From Candidatus Sumerlaeota bacterium (GTDB taxonomy: Bacteria; Sumerlaeota; Sumerlaeia; MWCT01): a stretch of DNA of 13,194 bases. Within the stretch, counting starts at the first letter, position 1; each line of letters opens with the position of its first letter. The DNA lies in assembly GCA_026398545.1 (NCBI GenBank), contig JAPLSR010000452.1:1-13194 (forward strand), given 5' to 3'. Below, piece after piece: positions 1-6,199 of the stretch. Made by a program: the position numbers and the translations under genes. The notes under the pieces are model-generated. The model did not search any database. It saw only the letters and a list, made by a program, of their open reading frames with translations, and was not told the origin of the DNA.

Positions 1-2
1 TC

Positions 3-785
3 GCCGACCTTGACACCGCGCTGGACTGTATTCGTGACTTCAAAGAGCCCGCCGCCGTCATCCTGAAGCATGCCAACCCGTGCGGGCTTGCCGTGGCGGA
101 AAGCCTTGTGGAGGCATATCGTCTTGCAAGGGAGTGCGACCCCGTTTCAACCTTCGGCGGCATCGTTGGACTGAACCGCATCGTTGACGGTGAAACCGCC
201 TCGGAACTGTCGTCCATATTTCTCGAATGCGTCATCGCCACGGGTTACACTGAAGATGCCCTTTCCATCCTGACAAAGAAGAAAAACCTCCGGCTATTAG
301 AGACGGGCGAGTTTGCGTCCAAGGAGCCGGAGATGTTTGTCAAATCAATCGTTGGCGGCGCGCTTGTGCAGTCGCGCGACCTTGGGGAGGTAAGGGCGGA
401 AGAACTCAAGGTGGTCACAAAGGCGCAGCCGATGTCTGATGATATCAAGGGACTCCTTTTCGCATGGAAGGCGGTCAAGTGGGTCAAGTCAAATGCTATT
501 GTTTACACAACAGTCAATGCTACAGTGGGCATCGGCGCCGGACAGATGAGCCGCGTGGATGCCGCCGAGCTAGGCATCAGGAAGGCGTGCCGTTCCCTTG
601 CGGGGACATACATGGGCTCGGACGCCTTTTTTCCTTTCCGGGATGCGGTGGATGTGGCGGCGAAGGCGGGCGTCCGCGCCATCATCCAGCCCGGAGGCTC
701 CGTGCGCGATGCGGAGGTCATCAGTGCCGCCGACGAGCATGGTTTGATAATGGTCTTTACAGGCATGCGCCATTTCAGGCATTAA
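3..785 (+). CDS. purH: PurH (AICAR transformylase / IMP cyclohydrolase), 5'-truncated by window edge
   Basis: PurH catalyses the last two steps of purine synthesis in the cytoplasm: formylation of AICAR with 10-formyl-THF, then ring closure to IMP. Only the C-terminal ~260 residues are present. The frame is open from base 3, so the gene begins outside the window and the N-terminal IMP cyclohydrolase domain is not seen. The transformylase signature KHANPCG (bases 66-86) carries the family's catalytic Lys-His pair. DPVSTFGGIVGLNR, VKSNAIV, TVGIGAGQMSRVD, SDAFFPF, AIIQPGGS and the terminal MVFTGMRHFRH all match the family and run in the normal order to a normal C-terminus. A GTG at 93 is an internal valine codon, not a start. 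The 64-bp gap to the next start would allow co-transcription with the replication-type genes downstream, but there is no obvious functional link. Confidence 0.97.
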   Translation, partial: ADLDTALDCIRDFKEPAAVILKHANPCGLAVAESLVEAYRLARECDPVSTFGGIVGLNRIVDGETASELSSIFLECVIATGYTEDALSILTKKKNLRLLETGEFASKEPEMFVKSIVGGALVQSRDLGEVRAEELKVVTKAQPMSDDIKGLLFAWKAVKWVKSNAIVYTTVNATVGIGAGQMSRVDAAELGIRKACRSLAGTYMGSDAFFPFRDAVDVAAKAGVRAIIQPGGSVRDAEVISAADEHGLIMVFTGMRHFRH

Positions 786-790
786 GAATT

Positions 791-818
791 AACAGGGATG
801 GACAGGATAGACAGGATG
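791..818. repeat. Short ACAGGAT-type tandem repeat after purH
   Basis: Three adjacent imperfect units, AACAGGGATG (791-800), GACAGGATA (801-809) and GACAGGATG (810-818), lie six bases after the purH stop. The period is 9-10 bp. Similar ACAGGAT arrays occur between genes in many environmental bacterial genomes (from memory, not searched). There is no open frame here and no hairpin. Function is unknown. Confidence 0.5.
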
Positions 819-861
819 AATTAAATATCGTGTTCATTATGCAGGAAGGGTGAGAAATAAT

Positions 862-1515
862 ATGGGTGAGATTCGCGCTGAATGCCCTGTGTGGCTTGAG
901 TTCTCCGGCTTACCCGAATTTTTGAGTAAAAAGGTTCGCAAGGAGGCATGGACGGTCTTCAAAAAGATTGTCGAACTTGACTGCGCCGTCAATCTGGAAC
1001 CGGGCGTGGTGGAGGTTTCTATAGACGATCTCGCCCTCCGAACGGGGCTCACGGCAGATGTCATCGGGCACTGCCTTGCCGCCCTTCGCAAAAAGAAATT
1101 CCTCGCCTGTTTCATTCCGGATAACACGGAAGAAAAGGCGCTCATACGCATCATTATTCCCCTCAAGACACCCATTCCCCCGAAGGAGTTGAAAAGTAAA
1201 AGGACGGATATCTTCCCTCCGGGACTCGATTTCTTCCGTTACGTTGACCAGCCACCCCCCTCGGTGGAGAACGACCCCATCTTAAGCGAGATAGTTGACC
1301 TCTATTTTAACGCCATCGGGCTGAAAATGAACTTTTTCATACTTGACGAGCTCTGCCTGATGCGCCAGCGTTTTGAATTATCGGAGATTAAAAGGGCATT
1401 TGAGGCGGCAAAGCGTCATGAAGTAAAAAGCCTCAGATGGGTTATGCACCAGCTTGTTACGGGGACAAAGAAAGATGGCAAAAGGAAAAAAGGACGTAGA
1501 AAAAAAGGTGTGTGA
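862..1515 (+). CDS. DnaD-like replication protein (winged-helix + DnaD/DnaB2-like C-terminus), putative
   Basis: This 217-residue cytoplasmic protein has the two-part layout of DnaD-type primosome proteins. Residues ~15-100 look like a winged helix: helices, then 'SIDDLALRTGLTADVIGHCLAALRKKKFL', where a recognition helix precedes a hydrophobic wing. After a Pro-rich linker (~105-140), residues ~145-205 have the spacing of a DnaD C-terminal domain, I..LYFNAIGL...ELC.....FELSEIKRAFEAAKRHEVKSLRWVMHQL. The tail is strongly basic (KKDGKRKKGRRKKGV). I chose ATG 862 because GGGTGAG lies about 7 bases upstream. GTG 850 is the longer alternative, but AGGAAGG directly abuts it. The gene overlaps the next by 41 bp, and that gene encodes a DnaC-like ATPase, which supports a helicase-loading role. 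The family call rests on fold pattern and neighbour, not strong identity; a plasmid or phage-derived replication initiator is the main alternative. Confidence 0.72.
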   Translation: MGEIRAECPVWLEFSGLPEFLSKKVRKEAWTVFKKIVELDCAVNLEPGVVEVSIDDLALRTGLTADVIGHCLAALRKKKFLACFIPDNTEEKALIRIIIPLKTPIPPKELKSKRTDIFPPGLDFFRYVDQPPPSVENDPILSEIVDLYFNAIGLKMNFFILDELCLMRQRFELSEIKRAFEAAKRHEVKSLRWVMHQLVTGTKKDGKRKKGRRKKGV

Positions 1516-2212
1516 GAAGTGCGGCGGGATGCAGTTCATCCTCACTGATGAAGGACCTGTCCCCTGTGAATGCCGCCAGGAAAAACTTCTGAAAAAACGC
1601 CTGAAGGCGGCAAATATCCCCCGGCGCTATGAAAATAAAACCATTGATACATTTGCCGGAAATGACAAGAGACGCAGGCAACTCCGCAATGACGCCAATG
1701 CCTATGTTAAGGGATTTCCCCCGACAGAGGGTAAAAAGGGTCTCCTTTTCCTCGGCACCACAGGCTGCGGTAAAACCCACCTCGCCATCGGCATACTTAA
1801 GGCAATCATTAATAAGGGATATACGGGATACTATTGTAACATCATCGATTTTTTCAGGATGCTGAAGGAAACTTACATAAGCGATACCGCATATGACGAG
1901 CTTGCCATACTGGAGAGGATAGGGTCTGCGGATTTTCTGGTGCTGGATGACTTAGGGGCGGAAAAACCCACCGAATGGAAGATAGACAGGCTTTACACCA
2001 TTGTGAACCGCCGCTATGAGCAAAATCTCCCCATTCTTGTCACAACCAACAAAAATGATACTGAGGAACTGAAGGAGCATGTGGGGGTGAGAATTGTCTC
2101 GCGACTTTATGAGATGTGCCAGATTATAGACCAGTTTCCATATGAGGATTACAGGATGAGGGGTCTTGACATGTCTTCGCATCTGTCCGAAAAGAGAACC
2201 CCCACCGACTGA
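1475..2212 (+). CDS. DnaC/IstB-family AAA+ ATPase, putative replicative helicase loader
   Basis: This 245-residue ATPase is of the DnaC/DnaI/IstB type; such proteins load the hexameric replicative helicase or assist transposases. An N-terminal Cys4 motif, CxxC at 13-16 and CxC at 31-33, probably binds zinc, as in DnaI-like loaders. The AAA+ core follows: Walker A GTTGCGKT (94-101), Walker B FLVLDDLGAEK (Asp158-Asp159), sensor-1 Asn192 in VTTNK, and an arginine-finger/sensor region RIVSRLYEMC (Arg206, Arg210). I start at ATG 1475; TTG 1454 in the same frame is possible but less likely. The gene begins inside the end of the DnaD-like gene (41 bp overlap), so the two are probably translationally coupled and act together. 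No istA transposase or terminal inverted repeats are nearby, so an IS21 helper is unlikely. Whether it serves the chromosome or an old prophage is undecided. Confidence 0.88.
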   Translation: MAKGKKDVEKKVCEKCGGMQFILTDEGPVPCECRQEKLLKKRLKAANIPRRYENKTIDTFAGNDKRRRQLRNDANAYVKGFPPTEGKKGLLFLGTTGCGKTHLAIGILKAIINKGYTGYYCNIIDFFRMLKETYISDTAYDELAILERIGSADFLVLDDLGAEKPTEWKIDRLYTIVNRRYEQNLPILVTTNKNDTEELKEHVGVRIVSRLYEMCQIIDQFPYEDYRMRGLDMSSHLSEKRTPTD

Positions 2213-2251
2213 AAACCGGACAGTAGATACAGGTGATTGAAATGGTAAACC

Positions 2252-2257
2252 GAGGAG
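2252..2257 (+). promoter_or_regulatory. Shine-Dalgarno GAGGAG that supports the ATG 2263 start
   Basis: GAGGAG is followed five bases later by ATG 2263. It is the best ribosome-binding match near this gene and decides for 2263 over GTG 2233 and ATG 2242. A second in-frame start at ATG 2356, preceded by GGTGGTGGG, gives the more typical signal peptide. Confidence 0.55.
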
Positions 2258-2262
2258 ATTCA

Positions 2263-3537
2263 ATGATTTGCAAGAATGCGCAGGTGCGGCCTGTTTTTTG
2301 CATCACTACCCTTATTGGTCTGGTATGCCATTTATTTCATTTCAGGGTGGTGGGTATGAATCATAATAAAGTCAACCGCACGGCGGTCATGTTTGTCATA
2401 CTTTTTTCCATCAGTCTCTTCATCATAGTTATTCTTGGCATCACACATCCTGCCCGGGCTCAAGAGTCAGAGTATAAAACTGTTGTTGCTGAAGGCGTTG
2501 CCGCCATGATGCCGGGTAAAGCTATTGATCGCGCCCATGATGAAGCCCTTAAAGATGCAAAACGAAACGCTGTCATGTCGGGTGTGGGAGTTCTTATTGG
2601 AAGCGAGACCCTTGTTAAAAATTATCAGGTCGTCTCTGATAAAATTCTCTCTCAGTCCGGCGGTTTTGTTAAAAATTTCCAAATATTATCCGAAAAGCAG
2701 GATGGCGACCTCTATCGTATGGTGATTCAGGCTGATGTGGCTTCAGCAAATCTTAAGAATGCCATTGACGCCGTATTGGCTCTCAAACCTGAAAAGGGAT
2801 ATCCCCGCATCATGATTGTGGGTGTGGAGAAGGTTGACGGGGAAAACCTGACCACGGTCTCCTCGCAGACCGCCATTGAGGGTTTTCTGCATGAGAAGGG
2901 TTTTGACCTTGTTGATGAGTCGCAGGTGGAAATGATAAAGGCGCGGGATGTTGCCATGAATCCGGATGACAATCAGAAGGCGGCGGCGCTTGGCAAAAAA
3001 TTCGGGGCGGAAATCGTCATTGTGACCCAGGGGCTTGCTGATTATGAGGGCGCTGGCGATGTGTATGGCGCCCAGATGCACACTTACCGCGGCACTCTTG
3101 ATGCCCGGATGATTTATACGGACACGGCGGACCTACTCGGCTCTGTCAGCGCCACGGACAAGGGCACGGCGGAGGGGAAGCCATCGGCGGCGCGGCTCGC
3201 CTTCCAGAAAGCCGCCCGCAAGGTGGCGCCGAGGATTATGGAAAAAATTCTCTCCGACTGGCAGAAGCAATCCAATAAAAATAAGATGGAATTAGTCATC
3301 AGTGGCGTGAGTTATGCGCAGTTGAAGCAGATTGGAGAGACTCTCAAAAACGTGCGCGGGGTGGACAGCGTGGCGGCGCCCCAGTTTGATAAAGGCGTTG
3401 CCGTTTTCCGCATACAGGGAACTCTCACGGCTGAAAATCTCGCCGACCGTCTTACCGAAACGACCGGCGGCTTATCCCTGAACGTTACCGGCATATCCCC
3501 GGGACGCATAGAAGCCGAAATGCGCAAAAATCAATAG
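2263..3537 (+). CDS. Exported LPP20/FlgT-N-like protein with CsgG/TolB-like middle domain
   Basis: From ATG 2263 the product has 424 residues. Residues ~10-30 form one hydrophobic stretch. A second (TAVMFVILFSISLFIIVILGI) is followed by THPARA|QE, a good signal peptidase I site at residue 66. From the alternative ATG 2356 this would be a standard 35-residue signal peptide. Residues ~70-160 (RAHDEALKDAKRNAVMSGVGVLIGSET, then NYQ..SDKILSQSGGFVKNFQ, YRMVIQADV) match the LPP20/FlgT N-terminal fold. Residues ~180-330 (PRIMIVGVE..., AAALGKKFGAEIVIVTQGLADY, MIYTDTADLLGS) resemble CsgG/TolB-N-type periplasmic domains. The last ~80 residues (MELVISGVSYAQLKQIGETL... to LADRLTETTGGLSLNVTGI) form an alpha/beta module seen at the end of related proteins. 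The location is probably periplasmic or outer-membrane-associated. No flagellar genes are near, so FlgT function is not claimed. Confidence 0.75.
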   Translation: MICKNAQVRPVFCITTLIGLVCHLFHFRVVGMNHNKVNRTAVMFVILFSISLFIIVILGITHPARAQESEYKTVVAEGVAAMMPGKAIDRAHDEALKDAKRNAVMSGVGVLIGSETLVKNYQVVSDKILSQSGGFVKNFQILSEKQDGDLYRMVIQADVASANLKNAIDAVLALKPEKGYPRIMIVGVEKVDGENLTTVSSQTAIEGFLHEKGFDLVDESQVEMIKARDVAMNPDDNQKAAALGKKFGAEIVIVTQGLADYEGAGDVYGAQMHTYRGTLDARMIYTDTADLLGSVSATDKGTAEGKPSAARLAFQKAARKVAPRIMEKILSDWQKQSNKNKMELVISGVSYAQLKQIGETLKNVRGVDSVAAPQFDKGVAVFRIQGTLTAENLADRLTETTGGLSLNVTGISPGRIEAEMRKNQ

Positions 3538-3591
3538 ACTTATAAAAATTAATAGAATATGCAATATTGCGTCTTATACAGAAGCAGAACG

Positions 3592-3627
3592 CTGTCTATA
3601 TAGTTTTATACGGAACTACATATACAG
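3592..3627. promoter_or_regulatory. Imperfect inverted repeat upstream of mod (candidate operator or hairpin)
   Basis: CTGTCTATATAGTT (3592-3605) and AACTACATATACAG (3614-3627) are inverted copies, 12 of 14 positions complementary, around an 8-base loop. No T-run follows on either strand, so it is not a typical intrinsic terminator. It lies 50 bp before the mod start in an AT-rich leader. An operator for a regulator encoded elsewhere, or an mRNA hairpin, are both possible; restriction-modification operons are often controlled this way. Confidence 0.4.
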
Positions 3628-3676
3628 TAGTTAGCCTCCCAGAATCGTAGCGAGGTTGAGATAAGGACAAGCATTG

Positions 3677-6199
3677 ATGGCAAGAAGAAAGAAAACCGAA
3701 TCAAAACGGCCAATTGAGTCATACCAGCACGCCGACAAGGAGCGTGTCAACAATCCGCCCGTCGGCTTGGTGACACCCGACACCGACCCGGACGTAGGGG
3801 CGAAACAGACTTATGCGTATGATCCCCACTTGGACCCGCAATTGCAATGGGCGGGCAAGGCGGAACATATGGCTTTTGAAGTCCCCACCGTCTCCCTCCA
3901 CGTCCACGAGCGCATTGACCCGCGTACCATCATCGAGGCGGTGCGCAAACACAACGGCGTCGGCATGACGCAGACCTCACTCTATGACACGCTGGAGGAA
4001 AATCCGCCCCTGCGCGAAGCCATTGAGTTCTACAAGCACGCCCACGGCTGGTCGAACCGTCTCGTCGCAGGCGACTCTTTGCTGGTGATGAATTCATTGC
4101 TGGAAAAGGAAGGCATGTCAGGCAAAGTTCAGATGATCTACATCGATCCACCTTACGGCATCAAATATGGCTCCAACTTCCAGCCGTTCGTGAACAAGCG
4201 CGACGTGAAGGACGGCAAGGACGAAGACCTGACCTCCGAGCCTGAGCAGATTCACGCCTTCCGCGACACTTGGGAACTGGGAATCCACTCCTATCTGACC
4301 TATCTGCGCGACCGCTTGCTGTTGGCGCTGGAACTGCTCACTGAATCCGGCAGCATCTTCGTACAGATTAGTGATGAGAATGTGCATTTTGTACGGTGTT
4401 TGATGGATGAAATATTTGGAAGTAGTAATTTTGTCGCTATAGTTACTTTTCAGACCAAGCAAATGTCCTTGGCAAGTCGTTATCTTCCATCGATGAATGA
4501 TTTCTTGCTTTGGTATGCTAAAGATTTTGGTAAATTGAAATTTAATAGATTATTTCTGTCCAAGGAATTAACAAATCCATCCTTTTCGTATTTAATATTA
4601 TCGGATGGTAGCAAACGACCAATGACGAAGGAAGAAAAGGAATATCCTGAACGAAGGCCTGCAGGATCAAAAGCCTTTTCATTACTCAATTTAACTTCTG
4701 CTGGGCAAGGTGCTTCTTGTACATATGATTTTGAATTTGAGGGAGAAATCTATAAAGCTAAAGGTGACAATAGTTGGAAAACACATATAGATGGAATGAA
4801 GCGTTTAAAAGAAATGAATCGATTATATGCTCCGGGTAAGGAGTTAAGATATATATATTGCATAGATGATTTTCCTGTAACTGAATTAAGCAATATTTGG
4901 ACAGATAATCGCGGTGAAAATGTAAAAATTTATGTTGTCCAAACTTCCACTAAAGTAATTCAGAGATGCATGTTGATGTCGACAGATCCAGGAGATCTTG
5001 TTTTTGATCCTACTTGTGGAAGTGGAACGACTGCTTATGTCGCCGAGCAATGGGGCCGGCGTTGGATCACATGCGACACTTCACGCGTGGCGCTGACCCT
5101 CGCCAAACAGAGGTTGATGACTGCCCTCTATGATTACTACGAACTCGCCTATCCGGAGGAAGGAATCGGAAGCGGCTTCAACTACAAGACCGTGCCGCAC
5201 GTCACGCTCGGATCCATTGCTAACAACGAGCCGCCGGGCATAGAAACGCTCTACGACCAGCCATTCATTGACCGCAATATCACCCGTGTTACCGGACCAT
5301 TCACGGTGGAGGCAGTCCCCGCCCCTGCGGTTAAATCGGTTGAGGAAATTCTGAACAATGAGCCGCGGGATGCTGATTTATCTATCGCCCGCACTGGCGA
5401 AACTCTGAGACAATCGGAGTGGCGGGATGAGCTCCTCAAAACCGGACTACGGGGCAAAACAGGACAATATATCCGCTTTGCGCGGTTTGAGCCATTGCCC
5501 GGCTGCCGTTACCTGCATGCGGATGGCGAAACGAGCGAAGGCGATGCCAAGCGCGCCGTCGTCTCCTTCGGCCCGGAACATGCGCCGCTGGAACAGCGGC
5601 AGGTCGAGATGGCGTTGGAAGAAGCGCGGACACTGGTGCCAAAACCAAAATTACTTATCTTCGCTGCATTTCAGTTCGATCCAGAAGCGGCTAAGGATAT
5701 TGATGAGACTAACTGGCCTGGCATGACGCTCCTCAAGGCGCAAATGAACGCTGACCTTCAGACCAGCGACCTGAAGAAGAAACGCGCCAGCAACGAATCG
5801 TTCTGGCTCATCGGCCAGCCTGACGTTCAGGTGGAACAAATCGCCAAAGGCGAGGACAAGGGCAAATACCGCATCTCCGTCCACGGCTTTGATTACTATA
5901 ACACTAGAACAGGCAACCTGGAATCCGGCGGCGCGGACAAAATAGAAGTCTGGCTGCTTGACACCGACTATGATGGGCGCAGTCTATTTCCGCGCCAGGT
6001 CTTTTTCCCGATGGCAGGTCCGGATGAAGGATGGGCGAAACTAGCGCGCAATCTTAAGGCGGAGATTAACCTTGACCTCATTGAAGCCTATAGAGGCACG
6101 GTTTCCCTGCCCTTCAAGCCGGGCGAGCACAAGCGCATCGCCGTCAAGATTGTGGACGACCGGGGGATTGAGAGCCTGAAAATATTGGAGTTGGACTGA
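3677..6199 (+). CDS. mod: Type III restriction-modification methyltransferase subunit (Mod), beta-class adenine-N6
   Basis: This subunit recognises the DNA site and transfers a methyl group from S-adenosylmethionine to adenine, protecting host DNA, and it supplies specificity to Res. The 840-residue protein has catalytic motif IV DPPY at 157-160 (YIDPPYGIKYGSNFQ). It is followed by SYLTYLRDRLLLALELL and GSIFVQISDENVHFVR, then by a divergent ~220-residue segment expected to hold the target-recognition domain. The AdoMet motif I FDPTCGSGTT is at 443-452, followed by WGRRWITCDTSRVALTLAKQRL. Motif IV before motif I makes it beta-class, and DPPY favours adenine-N6. About 385 residues follow motif I, longer than in the classical ~650-residue Mod proteins. 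AAGGA at 3663-3667 serves ATG 3677; TTG 3674 is an alternative. The stop overlaps the res start (TGATG), implying coupled translation. Codons ~230-455 are far more AT-rich than the rest. Confidence 0.92.
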   Translation: MARRKKTESKRPIESYQHADKERVNNPPVGLVTPDTDPDVGAKQTYAYDPHLDPQLQWAGKAEHMAFEVPTVSLHVHERIDPRTIIEAVRKHNGVGMTQTSLYDTLEENPPLREAIEFYKHAHGWSNRLVAGDSLLVMNSLLEKEGMSGKVQMIYIDPPYGIKYGSNFQPFVNKRDVKDGKDEDLTSEPEQIHAFRDTWELGIHSYLTYLRDRLLLALELLTESGSIFVQISDENVHFVRCLMDEIFGSSNFVAIVTFQTKQMSLASRYLPSMNDFLLWYAKDFGKLKFNRLFLSKELTNPSFSYLILSDGSKRPMTKEEKEYPERRPAGSKAFSLLNLTSAGQGASCTYDFEFEGEIYKAKGDNSWKTHIDGMKRLKEMNRLYAPGKELRYIYCIDDFPVTELSNIWTDNRGENVKIYVVQTSTKVIQRCMLMSTDPGDLVFDPTCGSGTTAYVAEQWGRRWITCDTSRVALTLAKQRLMTALYDYYELAYPEEGIGSGFNYKTVPHVTLGSIANNEPPGIETLYDQPFIDRNITRVTGPFTVEAVPAPAVKSVEEILNNEPRDADLSIARTGETLRQSEWRDELLKTGLRGKTGQYIRFARFEPLPGCRYLHADGETSEGDAKRAVVSFGPEHAPLEQRQVEMALEEARTLVPKPKLLIFAAFQFDPEAAKDIDETNWPGMTLLKAQMNADLQTSDLKKKRASNESFWLIGQPDVQVEQIAKGEDKGKYRISVHGFDYYNTRTGNLESGGADKIEVWLLDTDYDGRSLFPRQVFFPMAGPDEGWAKLARNLKAEINLDLIEAYRGTVSLPFKPGEHKRIAVKIVDDRGIESLKILELD
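4365..5040 (+). other. AT-rich segment inside mod, probable swapped target-recognition region
   Basis: Hand counting gives 210 G+C in the 600 bases 4441-5040 (35%). Rows 4201-4320 are 58-60% and rows 5041-5160 are 52-67%. The transition begins around 4365, just after the codons for GSIFVQ, and ends sharply at ~5040, just after motif I (DPTCGSGTT). Codon choice switches to A/T-ending codons within the segment (TTT, AAT, TTA, GAT) while the frame stays open. The segment spans the expected target-recognition region between the DPPY half and the AdoMet half. Boundaries are uncertain by ~20 bp. Confidence 0.75.

Noticed and set aside
1475..2212. IS21-type IstB helper ATPase
   Set aside because: No istA or transposase fragment and no terminal inverted repeats flank it; the neighbour is DnaD-like, so a helicase loader fits better.
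2263..3537. Flagellar FlgT
   Set aside because: Only the fold pattern is shared; no flagellar genes lie nearby and the middle domain is CsgG/TolB-like.
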